Shown: positions 1 to 14,220, counted from the first letter of the stretch. The stretch is 64,000 nucleotides of DNA from Rhizomys pruinosus (GCA_009823505.1 VZQC01011941.1:2062398-2126397); one strand, 5' to 3'. Notes: generated from the sequence alone by a model not told the origin. Translations and numbers: made by a program.

Positions 1-1436
1 GGGTCATGTACATTATGTGCTGAGCTGCATTCTACTTCTGTGATGTACATTAGGTACTGTGCATCCCATTCTAGATGTGCGTGATGTTCATTATGTGCTG
101 CACACCCAACTCTAGTTCTGTGTGTTGTACATGATGTCCTGAGCCCCATTCTAGTTGTGTGTATTATACATTATGTACTGAGACTTATTCTAGTTGTTTG
201 TGGTGTACATTATATGCTGAACCCATTCTAGTTGTTTGTGATGTATATTATGTACTGAGACCCATTCTAGTTTTTGATGTTGATTATGTGCTGCGTGTTG
301 CATTCTAGTTGTATGTGAGTTTCATTATTTACTGCGTGCCCCATTCTAGTTGTGTGTGATATACATTAGGTGCTGCATGCCACTTTGTAGTTGTGAGTGA
401 TGTCCATTATGTACTGAGACTCAGTCTAATTGTGTGTGATGTACATTATGTGCTGAGCACCATTCTAGTTGTGTTTGGTGTACTTTATGTGCTGCATTCC
501 CCATTCTAGCTGTTTGTGATGTACCTTATGTGCTGAGGACCATTGTAGTTGTGTGTGATGTACAGTATATCCTGAGGCCCATTGTAGTTGTGTGTGATGT
601 ACATTATGTAATGAGCCCCATTCCTGTTGTGTGTGATGTACATTATGTGCTGTGCGCCCCATTCTAATTGTGTGTGATGTACATTATGTGCTGAGCACCA
701 TTCTAGTTGTGTGTGATGTTCATTATGTACTGCGATCTCCATTCAAGTTGTGTGTGATATACATTATGTGCTGAGCCCCATTCTAGTTGTGTGTGATATT
801 CATTATTTGCTGCATGCCCCATTCTAGTTGGGTGTGATGTACAATATGTACTGAGCCCCATTCTAATTGTGTTTGATGTACATTATATACTGAGCCCCAT
901 TCTAGTTTTGTTTGTTGTACATCATGTTCTGAGCCCCGTTCTAGTTGTTTGTGATATTCATTATGTGCTGAGCACCATTCTATTTGTGTGTGATGTTCAT
1001 TATATGCTGTGCTCTCCATTCACATTGTGTGTGATGTACATTATGTGCTGAGCCCCATTCCAGTTGTGTGTGAGGAACATTATGTACTGATACTGATTCT
1101 TGTGTGTTATGTACATTATGTGCTGGGCTCCCCATTCTATTTGTGTGTGATGTAAATTATGTGCTGAACCCTATTGTAGTTGTATGTGATGTACGTTATG
1201 TGCTGCATGCCCCATTCAAGTTGTGTGTGATGTACATTATGTGTGGTGTGACCCATTCTATTTTTGTGTGATGTCCATTATGTGCTGAGCCCCATTCATT
1301 TTGTTTGTGATGTACTTTATGTACTGTGTGCCCCATTCTAGTTGTGTGTGATGTACATTATGTACTGAACCCCATTCTAATTTTGTATTGTACACTATGT
1401 GCTTAGACCCCTATTCTTCTTTTGTGTGATGTACAT

Positions 1437-4400
1437 TATGTGTGGTGTGCCCCATTCCATTTTTGTGTGATGTCCATTATGTGCTGAGCCCCATTCATGT
1501 TGTTTGTGATGTACTTTATGGACTGCGTGCCCCATTCTAATTGGGTGTGATGTACATTATGTACTGAGCCCCATTCTAGTTTTGTGTGATGTACATTATG
1601 TACTGCATGCTCCATTCTAGTTGATTGTGATGCATATTATCTACTGAGACCCATTCTACTTGTTTGTGGTGTACATTATGTGCTGAGCCACATCGTAGTT
1701 GTGTGTGATGTACTTTATGTGCTGAGCCCCATTCTAGTTGTGTATGATGTACATTTGGTGCTGCACGCCCCATTATAGTTGTGTGTGATGTACATTATGT
1801 ACAGTGCCACATTCTATTTGTTTGTGATGTACATTATGTGCTGAGCCCCATTCTAGTTGTGTGTGATATTCATTATTTTCTGCGCACCCCATTCTAGTTG
1901 TGTGTGATGTACAATATTTACTGAGCCCCATTCTGGTTGTGTTTGATGTACATTATATACTGAGCCCCATTCTATTTGTTTGTGATGTACATTATGTGCT
2001 GAGCCCCATTCAAGTTTTGTGTCATGTACATTACGTACTGAGCCCCATTCTAGTTTTGTTTGATATACATTATGTGCTGAGCTGCATTCTACTTGTGTGA
2101 TGTACATTAGGTACTGTGCATCCCATTCTAGTGGTGTGTGATGTACATTATGTGCTGCTCACCATTCTAGCTGTTTATGATATACGTTATGTACTGTGCA
2201 CCCCATTCTAGTTGTGTGATGTACATTATGTGCTGTGCGCCCCATTCTAGTTGCGTGTGATGTTGATTATGTGCTGCATGTCCTATTCTAGTTGTGTGTG
2301 ATGTACATTACATACTGCGGGCCCCTTACTAATTTTGTGTGATGTACATTATATGCTGAGACCCATTCTAGTTGTTTGTGATGTACATTATGAGCTGTGT
2401 GCCCCACTCTACTTTTGTTTGATGTACTTTATGTGCTGAGCCCCATTCTAGTTGTGTGTGATGTACCTTATGTACTGCACGCCCCATTCTAAATGTGTGT
2501 GATGTTCATTATGTACTCCGCGCCCCATTCTACTTGTGTTGGATGTGAAATATGTACTGCGCACCTAATTCTAGTTGTGTGTGATGTTCATTATGTACTG
2601 CGGGCCCCATTCTAGTTGATTGTGATGTTTATTATGTACTGAACCCCATTCTAGTTGTTTGTGTTGTACATTATATACTGAGTGCCATTCTTGTTGTGTG
2701 TGATGTACATTATGTGCTGACCCCCATTCGAGTTGTGTGCAATGTACCTTATGTTCTGAGCCCAATTCTAGCTGGGTGTGATGTACATTGTGTGCTGAGC
2801 CCCATTATAGCTGTGTATGATGTACATTTTGTGTTGCACGCCCCATTATAGTTGTGTGTGATGTACATTAGGTGCTGAGCCCCATTCTAGTTGTGTGTGA
2901 TGTACCTTATGTACTGCACACCCAATTCTAGTTGTGTGTGATGTACATTATGTACTGCGTGCCTCATTCTTGCTGTGTGTGATGTACATTATGTACTGCG
3001 CGCCTCATTCTAGTTGTGTGTGATGTACATTATATACTGTGTGTCCCATTCTAGTTGTGTGTGATGTACATTAGGTACTGAGCCCGATTCTACTTGTGTG
3101 AAATGTACAATATGTGCTGAGCCCCATTATCGTTGTGTGTGACGTACCTTGTGTTCTACGTGCACCAGTCTAGTTGTGTGTGATGTATATTATGTACTGA
3201 GACCCATTATAGTTGTGTGTGATGTACATTATGTACTGTGTACCCCATTCTATTTGTGTGAGATGTACATTAGGTTCTGAGCCCCATTCTAGTTGTGTGT
3301 AATGTACATTATGTACTGCGACTCCCATTCTAGTTGATTGTTATGTATGTTATGTACTGAGCCCCATTCTCGTTGTTTGTGATGTACATTATGCGCTGAG
3401 CCCCATTCTAGTTGTGTGTGATGTACTTTATGTGCTGAGTCCCATTCTAGTTGTTTATGATGTACATTTTGTGCTGCATGCCCCTTTATAGTTGTGTGTG
3501 ATGTACATTATGTATTGTGCCACATTCTATTTGTTTGTGATGTACATTATGTACTGAGCCCCATTCTGGTTGTGTTTGATGTACATTATATACTGAGCCC
3601 CATTCTAGTTTTTTGTGATGTACATTATGTGCTGAGCCCCATTTTAGTTGTATGTGATATTCATTATTTGCTGCGCACCCTATTTTAGTTGTGTGTGATG
3701 TTCATTATGTACTCCGCGGACCATTCTAGTTGTGTTTGATGTGAAATGTGTACTGCGCACCCAATTCTAGTTGTGTGTGATGTTCATTATGTGCTGCGTG
3801 GCACATTCTAGTTGTGCATGATGTTCATTATGTACTGCGGGCCCCATTCTAGTTGACTGTGATGTTTATTATGTACTGAGCCCCATTCTAGTTGTTTGTG
3901 ATGTACATTATATGCTGAGACCCATTCTTGTTGTGTGTGATATACATTATGTGCTGACCCCCATTCCAGTTGTGTGCAATGTACCTTATGTTCTGAGCCC
4001 AATTCTAGTTGGGTGTGATGTACATTGTGTGCTGAGCCCCATTCCAGTTGTGCTTGATGTACATTTTGTGCTGCATGCCCCATTATAGTTGTGTGTGATG
4101 TACATTAGGTGCTGAGCCCCATTCTAGTTGTGTGTGATGTACCTTATGTACTGCATGCCCAATTCTAGTTGTGTGTGATGTACATTATGTACTGTGTGCC
4201 TCATTCTTGTTGTGTGTGATGTACATTACATACTGCGTACCTCATTCTAGTTGTGTGTGATGTACATTATATACTGTGCATCCTATTCTAGTTGTGGGTG
4301 ATGTACATTATGTACTGAGCCCCATTCTAGTTGTGTGTGATATATATTATGTACTGAGCCTCCCATTCTAGTTGGTTGTTATGTATTTTATGTACTGAGC

Positions 4401-5700
4401 CCCATTCTAGTTTTTTGTTATGTACATTATGTGCTGAGCCCCATTCTAGTTGTGTGTGATGTACTTTATGTGCTGAGACCCATTCTAGTTGTGTGTGATG
4501 TACATTATATACTGTGCGCCCTATTCTAGTTGTGTGTGATGTATATTATGTACTGAGACCCATTCTAGTTTTTGTGATATACATTATATACTGATCCCCA
4601 TTCTAGTTGTGTGTCATGTACATTATGTGCTGCACACCCCATTCAAGTTGTGTGTTGTACACTATGTGTTGAGCGCCGTTCTAGTTGTGTGTGAGGAACT
4701 TTATTTACTGAGCCCCATTCTAGTTGAGTGTGATATACATTATGTTCTGAGCGCCATTCTAGTTGTGTGTGATGTTCATTTTGTGCTGAGCCCCATTTTA
4801 GTTGTGTCTGATGTTCATTATGTGCTGTGCTCTCCATTCAAGTTGTGTGTGATGTACATTATGTGCTGAGCCCCGTTCTAGTTGTGTGTGAGGAACATTA
4901 TGTACTGAGACATATTCTTGTTGTGAGTGATGTACATTATGTGCTGCATGCCCCATTCAAGTTGTGTGTGATGCACATTATGTGTGGTGTGCCCCATTCT
5001 ATTTCTGTGTGATGTCCATTATGTGCTGAACCCCATTCATGTTCTTTGTGATGTACTTTATGTACTGCGTGCCCCACTCTAGTTGGGTGTGATTTACATT
5101 ATGTACTGAGCCCCATTCTAGTTGTGTGTCATGTACATTATGTGCTGTGTGCCCCATTCTAGTTGTGTGTGATTTACAATATATACTGAGCCCCATTCTG
5201 TTTGTGTTTGATGTACATTATATACTGAGCCCCATTCTAGTTCTTTGTGATGTACATTATGTGCTGAGCCCCATTTAAGTTTTGTGTCATGTACATTATG
5301 TACTGAGCCCCATTATGGTTTTGTCTGATGCACGTTATGTGCTGAGCTGCATTCTACTTGTGTGATGTACATTAGGTACTGTGAATCCCATTCTAGTGGT
5401 GTGTGATGTACATTATGTGTGGTGTGCCCCATTCTATTTTTGTGTGATGTGCATTATGTGCTGATCCCCATTCATGTTGTTTGTGATGTACTTTATGTAC
5501 TGCATGCCCCTATCTAGTTGTGTGTGATGTACTTTATATCCTGGGCCCACTTCTAGTTGTGTGTGATGTACATTGTATACTAAGCTAAATTCTATTTGCA
5601 TGTGGCGTACATTATGAGCTGAGCCCCATTCTAGTTGTGTGTGATGTACCTTATGTACTGCGTGCACCATTCTAGTTGTGTGTGATGTACATTATGTACT
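1437..5700 (+). repeat. Higher-order satellite block, copy A
   Basis: This run of satellite units reappears at 7083-11298 with the same order of private variants. Examples are a unit starting ATTCTAATTGGGTG near 1536 and 7182, the GGTTGTGTTTGATG unit near 1935 and 7581, and the CTAAGC unit near 5580 and 11178. The offset between copies is about 5646 bp at the start and about 5598 bp at the end, so the copies differ by small internal gains and losses of units. Copy B is therefore a later duplicate of a block of roughly 100 units, not independent amplification of single units. Confidence 0.85.
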
Positions 5701-7082
5701 GCACGCCTCATTCTAGTTGTGTGTGATGTACATTATATACTGAGACCTACCTAGCTGTGTGTGATGTATGTTACGTGCTGTGTGCCCCATTCTATTTGTG
5801 TGTGATGATCATTATGTGTTGTGTGCCCCATTCTAGTTGTTTGTGATGTACATTATATGCTGCGCACCCATTCTAGTTGTGTTTGATGAAAAATATGTAC
5901 TGCGTGCCCCATTCTAGTTGTGTGTGATGTACATTATGTGCTGCGTGCCACATTCTAATTGTGTGTGATATTCATTATATACTGCGCGCCCCATTCTAGT
6001 TGATTGTCATGTATATTAAGTAGTGAGCCCCATTCTTGTTGTGTGTGATGTACATTATGTGCTGAGCCCCATTTTAGTTGTGTGCGATGTACCATATGTG
6101 CTGAGCCAAATTCTTGTTGGGTGTGATGTACATTATATGCTGAGCTCCCCATTCTAGTTGTGTGTGATAAACATTATGTGCTAAGCCCCACTCTAGCTGT
6201 GTGTGATGTTCATTATGTGCTGTGTGCCCCATTCTAGTTCTGTGTGATGTACATTATGTGCTGAGGCCCATTCTAGTTGTGTTTGATGTACATTAGATAC
6301 TGCGCGCCCCATTCGAGTTGTGTGTGATGTTGATTATGTGCTGCGTGTTGCATTCTAGTTGTGTGTGATGTTCATTATGTACTGCTTGCCCCAGTCATGA
6401 GTGATGTACATTAGGTGCTGTGCGCCCCATTGTAGTTGTGAGTGAAGTCCATTATGTACTGAGCCCCAGTCTAATTGTGTGTGATGTACATTATGTTCTG
6501 AGCACCATTCTAGTTGTGTTTGATGTACATTATGTGCTGCATGCCCCATTCTAGTTGTGTGTGATGTACATTATGTACTCCGCACCCCATTCTAGCTGTG
6601 TTTGATGTAAAATATGTACTGGGCCCATTCTAGTTGTGTGTGATGTACATTATGTACTGAGCCCCATTCCAGTTGTGTGTGATGTACATTATGTGCTGTG
6701 CACCCGATTCTAATTGAGTGATGTACATTATGTGCTGAGCCCCATTCTAGTTGTGTGTGATGTACATTATGTGCTGTGCACCATTCTAGTTGTGTGTGAT
6801 CTACATCCTGTTCTGAGCCCCATTCTAGTTGTATGTGATGTTGATTATATGCTGAACCCCATTCTAGTTGTGCGTGATGTTCATTATGTGCTGCGCATGC
6901 CTTTCAAGTTGTGTGTGATGTACATTATGTGCTGAGCCCCATTCTAGTTGTATGTGAGGAACATTATGGACTCAGACCCATTCTTGTTGTTTGTGATGTA
7001 CATTATGTACTGAGCCCCATTCTAGTTGAGTGTGATGTACGTTATGTGCTGCGTGCCCCATTCTAGTTGTGTGAGATATACA
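5701..7082 (+). repeat. Satellite between the two higher-order copies
   Basis: Ordinary mixed 39/41-bp units in sense orientation separate the two copies of the 4.2-kb block. Together with copy A they make one period of about 5.6 kb. Nothing other than satellite is seen here. Confidence 0.85.
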
Positions 7083-10000
7083 TTGTGTGTGTGTGCCCCA
7101 TTCTATTTTTGTGTGATGTCCATTATGTGCTGAGCCCCATTCATGTTGTTTGTGATGTACTTTATGGACTGCGTGCCCCATTCTAATTGGGTGTGATGTA
7201 CATTATGTACTGAGCCCCATTCTAGTTTTGTGTGATGTACATTATGTACTGCATGCTCCATTCTAGTTGATTGTGATGTATATTATCTACTGAGCCCCAT
7301 TCTACTTGTTTGTGATGTACATTATGTGCTGAGCCACATTGTAGTTGTGTGTGATGTACTTTATGTGCTGAGCCCCATTCTAGTTGTGTATGATGTACAT
7401 TTTGTGCTGCATGCCCCATTATAGTTGTGTGTGATGTACATTATGTACAGTGCCACATTCTATTTGTTTGTGATGTACATTATGTGCTGAGCCCCATTCT
7501 AGTTGTGTGTGATATTCATTAATTGCTGCGCACCCCATTCTATTTGTGTGTGATGTACAATATGTACTGAGCAATATTCTGGTTGTGTTTGATGTACATT
7601 ATATACTGAGCCCCATTCCATTTGTTTGTGATGTACATAACGTGCTGAGCCCCATTCAAGTTTTGTGTCATGTACATTACGTACTGAGTCCCATTCTAGT
7701 TTTCTTTGATGTACATTATGAGCTGCATTCTACTTGTGTGATGTACATTAGGTACTGTGCATCCCATTCTAGTGGTGTGTGATGTACATTATGTGCTGCT
7801 CACCATTCTAGTTGTTTGTGATATACGTTATGTACTGTGCGCCCCATTCTAGTTGTGTGTGATGTACATTATGTGCTGTGCGCCCCATTCTAGTTGCGTG
7901 TGATGTTGATTATGTGCTGCATGCCCTATTCTAGTTGTGTGTGATGTACATTATGTACTGCGGGCCCCTTACTACTTTTGTGTGATGTACATTATGTGCT
8001 GAGCCCCATTCTAGTTGTTTGTGATGTACATTATGAGCTGTGTGCCCCACTCTACTTTTGTTTGATGTACTTTATGAGCTGAGCCCCATTCTAGTTGTGT
8101 GTGATGTACTTTATGTACTGCACGCCCCATTCTAGTTGTGTGTGATGTTCATTATGTACTCCGCGCCCCATTCTACTTGTGTTGGATGTGAAATATGTAC
8201 TGCGCACCTAATTCTAGTTGTGTGTGATGTTCATTATGTGCTGCGTGGTGCATTCTAGTTGTGTGTGATGTTCATTATGTACTGCGGGCCCCATTCTAGT
8301 TGATTGTGATGTTTATTATGTACTGAGCCCCATTCTAGTTGTTTGTGATGTACATTATATACTGAGCCCCATTCTTGTTGTGTGTGATGTACATTATGTG
8401 CTGACCCCCATTCTAGTTGTGTGCAATGTACCTTATGTTCTGAGCCCAATTCTAGTTGGGTGTGATGTACATTGTGTGCTGAGCCCCATTCTAGTTGTGT
8501 ATGATGTACATTTTGTGCTGCACGCCCCATTATAGTTGTGTGTGATGTACATTAGGTGCTGAGCCCCATTCTAGTTGTGTGTGATGTACCTTATGTACTG
8601 CACACCCAATTCTAGTTGTGTGTGATGTACATTCTGTACTGCGTGCCTCATTCTTGCTGTGTGTGATGTACATTATCTACTGTGTGTACCATTCTAGTTG
8701 TGTGTGATGTACATTAGGTACTGAGCCCGATTCTACTTGTGTGGGATGTACAATATGTGCTGAGCCCCATTATAGTTGTGTGTGATGTACCTTATGTTCT
8801 ACGTGCACCAGTCTAGTTGTGTGTGATGTATATTATGTACTGAGACCCATTATAGTTGTGTGTGATGTACATTATGTACTGTGTACCCCATTCTATTTGT
8901 GTGAGATGTACATTAGGTTCTGAGCCCCATTCTAGTTGTGTGTAATGTACATTATGTACTGCGACTCCCATTCTAGTTGATTGTTATGTATGTTATGTAC
9001 TGAGCCCCATTCTAGTTGTTTGTGATGTACATTATGCGCTGAGCCCCATTCTAGTTGTGTGTGATGTACTTTATGTGCTGAGTCCCATTCTAGTTGTTTA
9101 TGATGTACATTTTGTGCTGCATGCCCCTTTATAGTTGTGTGTGATGTACATTATGTATTGTGCCACATTCTATTTGTTTGTGATGTACATTATGTACTGA
9201 GCCCCATTCTGGTTGTGTTTGATGGACATTATATACTGAGCCCCATTCTAGTTTTTTGTGATGTACATTATGTGCTGAGCCCCATTTTAGTTGTATGTGA
9301 TATTCATTATTTGCTGCGCACCCTATTCTAGTTGTGTGTGATGTTCATTATGTACTCCGCGGACCATTCTAGTTGTGTTTGATGTGAAATGTGTACTGCG
9401 CACCCAATTCTAGTTGTGTGTGATGTTCATTATGTACTGCGGGCCCCATTCTAGTTGATTGTGATGTTTATTATGTACTGAGCCCCATTCTAGTTGTTTG
9501 TGATGTACATTATATGCTGAGACCCATTCTTGTTGTTTGTGATATACATTATGTGCTGACCCCTTTCCAGTTGTGTGCAATGTACCTCATGTTCTGAGCC
9601 CAATTCTAGTTGGATGTGATGTACATTGTGTGCTGAACCCCATTCCAGTTGTGCCTGATGTACATTTTGTGCTGCATGCCCCATTATAGTTGTGTGTGAT
9701 GTACATTAGGTGCTGAGCCCCATTCTAGTTGTGTGTGATGTACCTTATGTACTGCATGCCCAATTCTAGTTGTGTGTGATGTACATTACGTACTGTGTGC
9801 CTCATTCTTGTTGTGTGTGATGTACATTACATACTGCGCACCTCATTCTAGTTGTGTGTGATGTACATTATATACTGTGCATCCTATTCTAGTTGTGGGT
9901 GATGCACATTATGTACTGAGCCCCATTCTAGTTTTTTGTTATGTACATTATGTGCTGAGCCCCATTCTAGTTGTGTGTGATGTACTTTATGTGCTGAGAC

Positions 10001-11298
10001 CCATTCTAGTTTTTTGTTATGTACATTATGTGCTGAGCCCCATTCTAGTTGTGTGTGATGTATTTTATGTGCTGAGACCCATTCTAGTTGTGTGTGATAT
10101 ACATTATATACTGTGCGCCCTATTCTAGTTGTGTGTGATGTATATTATGTACTGAGACGCATTCTAGTTTTTGTGATATACATTATATACTGATCCCCAT
10201 TCTAGTTGTGTGTCATATACATTATGTGCTGCACACCCCATTCAATTGTGTGTTGTACACTATGTGTTGAGTGCCGTTCTAGTTGTGTGTGAGGAACTTT
10301 ATTTACTGAGCCCCATTCTAGTTGAGTGTGATATACATTATGTTCTGAGCGCCATTCTAGTTGTGTGTGATGTTCATTTTGTGCTGAGCCCCATTTTAGT
10401 TGTGTCTGATGTTCATTATGTGCTGTGCTCTCCATTCAAGTTGTGTGTGATGTACATTATGTGCTGAGCCCCGTTCTAGTTGTGTGTGAGGAACATTATG
10501 TACTGAGACATATTCTTGTTGTGAGTGATGTACATTATGTGCTGCATGCCCCATTCAAGTTGTGTGTGATGCACATTATGTGTGGTGTGCCCCATTCTAT
10601 TTCTGTGTGATGTCCATTATGTGCTGAACCCCATTCATGTTCTTTGTGATGTACTTTATGTACTGCGTGCCCCACTCTAGTTGGGTGTGATTTACATTAT
10701 GTACTGAGCCCCATTCTAGTTGTGTGTCATGTACATTATGTGCTGTGTGCCCCATTCTAGTTGTGTGTGATTTACAATATATACTGAGCCCCATTCTGTT
10801 TGTGTTTGATGTACATTATATACTGAGCCCCATTCTAGTTCTTTGTGATGTACATTATGTGCTGAGCCCCATTTAAGTTTTGTGTCATGTACATTATGTA
10901 CTGAGCCCCATTATGGTTTTGTCTGATGCACGTTATGTGCTGAGCTGCATTCTACTTGTGTGATGTACATTAGGTACTGTGAATCCCATTCTAGTGGTGT
11001 GTGATGTACATTATGTGTGGTGTGCCCCATTCTATTTTTGTGTGATGTGCATTATGTGCTGATCCCCATTCATGTTGTTTGTGATGTACTTTATGTACTG
11101 CATGCCCCTATCTAGTTGTGTGTGATGTACTTTATATCCTGGGCCCACTTCTAGTTGTGTGTGATGTACATTGTATACTAAGCCAAATTCTATTTGCATG
11201 TGGTGTACATTATGAGCTGAGCCCCATTCTAGTTGTGTGTGATGTACCTTATGTACTGCGTGCCCCATTCTAGTTGTGTGTGATGTACATTATGTACT
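7083..11298 (+). repeat. Higher-order satellite block, copy B
   Basis: Near-identical repeat of 1437-5700. The stretch 10425-11268 matches 4827-5670 at a constant offset of 5598 bp with only scattered substitutions. The match stops near 11298, where the sequence changes to a CTCTTTCTAATTTTG unit that has no counterpart at 5700. Small shifts of offset along the block show that a few units were gained or lost after duplication. Confidence 0.85.
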
Positions 11299-11304
11299 GC
11301 GCAC

Positions 11305-11890
11305 CTCTTTCTAATTTTGTGTGATGTTCATTATGTACAGCACGCCCCATTCTAGTTGTGTGTACTGTACATTATGTGCTTTGTGCACCCTTGTAGTTGA
11401 ATGTGATGTACGTTATGTGCTTAGCCCCATTCTAGTTGTGTGTGATAAACATTATGTGCTGAGCCCCATTCTAGTTGTGTGTGATGTACATTATGTGGTG
11501 AGAACCTTTGTAGTTGTGTGTGATGAACATTATGTACTGAGCCCCATTCTACGTTTGTGTGATGTACGTTACATGCTGAGCCCCATTCTAGTTGTGTGTG
11601 ATGTACATTATGTACTGCACACCTCTTTCTAATTTTGTGTGATGTTCATTATGTACAGCATGCCCCATTCTAGTTGTGTGTACTGTACATTATGTGCTTT
11701 GTGCACCCTTATAGTTGAATGTGATGTATGTTATGTGATTAGCCCCATTCTTGTTGTGTGTGATAAACATTATGTGCGGAGCCCCTTTCTAGTTGTGTGT
11801 GATGTACATTACGTACTGAGCCCCATTCTACGTTTGTGTGATGTACGTTACATGCTGAGCCCCATTCTAGTTGTCTGTGATGTACATTAT
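11305..11890 (+). repeat. 318-bp local tandem duplication of satellite
   Basis: A recognisable run begins with the CTCTTTCTAATTTTG unit, then a GTACAGC unit, then GTGCTTTGTGCACCC. It occurs at about 11305 and again 318 bp later, at about 11623. The second copy lacks some units of the first, including the GGTGAGAACC unit near 11493. This is the type of short block duplication expected from unequal exchange inside an array. Confidence 0.85.
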
Positions 11891-12861
11891 GTGCTGTGTA
11901 CCTCATTCTAGTTCTTTGTGATATAAATTATGTACTAAGCCCCATTCTAGTTGTGTGTGATATATATTATGTACTGAGACCCATTCTAGTTGTGTGTGAT
12001 GTACATTATGTGGTGAGAACCTTTGTAGTTGTGTGTGATGAACATTATGGACTGAGCCCCATTCTACGTTTGTGTGATGTACGTTACATGCTGAGCCCCA
12101 TTCTACGTTTGTGTGATGTACGTTACATGCTGAGCCCCATTCTAGTTGTGTGTGATGTACATTATGTGCTGCGCTCCCCATTCTAGTTGTGTGTGATGGA
12201 CATTATGTGCTGAGCCCCATTCTAGTTATGTGTGATGTTCATTATATGCTGTGCCTTGCATTCTAATTCTGTGTGATATACATATGTACTGCGCACCCCA
12301 TTCTAGATGTATGTGATGTATATTATGTGCTGAGCCCCATTCTAGTAGTGTGTGATGTACATTATGTGCTGCGTGCCACATTCTAGTTGTGTTTGATGTA
12401 CATTATGTAATTAGCTCTATTCTGGATAGGTGTGATGTACATTGTGTACTGAGCCCCATTCTAGTTGTGTGTGATGTACATTATGTAGTGCGTGCCCCAT
12501 TCTAGTTGTGTGTGGTGTACATTATGTACTGCGTGCCCCATTCTAGTTGTGCGTGATGTATATTATGTAGTGCACGCCCCATTCTAGTTTTGTGTGATGT
12601 ACATTATGTACTGCGTGCCCCATTCTAGTTGTGTGTGATGTACATTATGTACTGCGTGCTTCATTCTAGTTGTGTGTGATGTTCATTCTGAGCTGCGTGC
12701 CCCATTCTAGTTGTATGTGATGGACATAATGTACTGCGCGCCTCTTTCTAGTTTTGTGCGATGCGCATTATGTGCTGAGCCCCATTCTAGTCGTGTGTGA
12801 TGGACATTATGTACTGAGCCACCTTCCAGTTGTGTGTGATGTTCATAATGTGCTGAGCCCC

Positions 12862-13268
12862 TGTGCTGGATAGCTTTAGTGTCAACTTGACACACCTGGG
12901 TTGAGGGAGACTCAATTGGGGAATTGGCTCCATTGGATTGGCCTGTGGCCACATCTGTGGAGTATTGTCTTGATGGTCGAGCAGTGTGGGAGAGCCCAGC
13001 CCACAATGAGTAATGCCAAACTGGGCAGGTGGTGGTGTATGGTATAAGAAGGCGGGCTGGGCATGAGCCAGGGGAGCAAGCCAGTGAACAGCATTCCTCC
13101 ATGGCCTGTGCTTCAGCTCCTGCCTCCAGGTTCCTGCATTGAGTTGCTGCCTTGGGCTCCCCAAGTGATGAACTGTGACCCAGGAGATGTAAGCTGAATA
13201 AACCCTTTCCTCCCCAATTGGTGTCGGTCAAAGGGTTTGTTCCACAAAAATGGAAGGAAAACTAGAAT
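12862..13268 (+). mobile_element. 407-bp solo-LTR-like rodent repeat, copy 1
   Basis: Non-satellite insertion starting TGTGCTGGATAG and ending ACTAGAAT. It sits inside one satellite unit, with AGCCCC directly before (12856-12861) and directly after (13269-13274), so it has a 5-6 bp target duplication. It carries a TATA-like GGTATAAGAAG near 13047 and an AATAAA signal near 13197, followed by CCCTTTCCTCCCC. A TG start, TATA box, AATAAA and a short target duplication are the plan of a solo LTR of the ERVL/MaLR kind. I recognise the sequence as a common rodent interspersed repeat but cannot name the family with confidence. It has no internal genes. Open frames across it (up to 174 aa) run through from the satellite and are not genes. 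Confidence 0.85.
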
Positions 13269-13570
13269 AGCCCCATTCTACATTTGTTTTATGTTCATTA
13301 TGTGCTACGCACTCCATTGTATTTGCGTTGGAGTGTGACATTATGTGCTGAGCCCCCATAACTAGTTTGTTTGTTGTGATGTACATTATGTGCTGTGTGC
13401 CCCATTCAAGTTGTGTCAGATGCACAACATTATGTTCTGAGCCCTATTCTAGTTGTGTGTGATGTACATTATGTGCTGTGCACCCTGAGCCCATTGCAAG
13501 TGTGTCGTATGCGAGACATTATGTGTGTTTTGCCCCATTCTATTTTTGTGTGGTGTACATTATGTACTGT
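13269..13570 (+). repeat. Satellite flank after LTR-like copy 1
   Basis: Satellite resumes with the second target copy AGCCCC and units containing CATTTGTTTTATG and ACTCCATTGTA. These same variants flank the inverted LTR-like copy at 54692, which helps anchor the two arms to each other. Toward 13570 units become irregular. Confidence 0.8.
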
Positions 13571-14124
13571 TGGGCTGTTCAGGATCTCCTACGTTGATTG
13601 TGAAGATTTCCATATTATGTACTTGAGGCCGCAGTCTTAGTATTGTGTGTTAGATGTACCTATATGTCTTGAGCCCGCATGCTACAGTTGTGTGTGATGT
13701 AGCTTTATGGTAATCTGTGCACCATTACTATGTTGTGTGGATAAGTATTTATGTTACTAGAGCCGATTCTATGGTTGTTTGTGATGTACTTATGGGCGCG
13801 TGGCCCCATTCTAGTTGTGGGTGTGATGTAACCATTATGTACTGAGTCCCAGTCTAGTTGTGTGTGATGTTCATTAGGTGCTGAGACCCATTCTAGTTTT
13901 TGTGATGTACATGAATGAACTGAGCCCCATTCTAATTTTGTGTGTGATGTACATAGGTAATGTGGACTGAGCTCATTGTGCTTTGTGTGTGAAGTATTAG
14001 ACTACTGCACCCCCATTCTAGTTGTGTGGGGTGTACATTATGTACTGAGCGCAATTCTTTTCTATTTTGGTGATGTTCCATTATTGCTGCCTGCCACATT
14101 TAGTGTGTTGATTACTTATGTGCT

Positions 14125-14220
14125 AGCCACCTGTTAGTTTGTGGGTTTATGTTTATAAATTGCGGAGCCCCATTCTACATTCGTGTTATGTTCATTATGT
14201 GCTGCACACTCCATTGTAGT
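14125..14220 (+). other. Empty insertion site of the LTR-like element (left arm)
   Basis: The unit run reads TTTATAAATTGCGGAGCCCC and then ATTCTACATTCGTG, which is the satellite context of the LTR-like element without the element. AGCCCC is at 14166-14171. The rare variants (TTTATAAATTGCGG, CATTCGTG) recur in reverse complement at 53361-53458 in the other arm. Confidence 0.75.

Noticed and set aside
1..12000. CRISPR-like array
   Set aside because: The repeats are directly contiguous 39/41-bp units with no unique spacers, no cas genes, and eukaryotic interspersed repeats in the same array.
12707..13231. 174-codon minus-strand frame
   Set aside because: It starts in the LTR-like element and ends in satellite. 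It has no protein family features and is broken in the other copies of the element.
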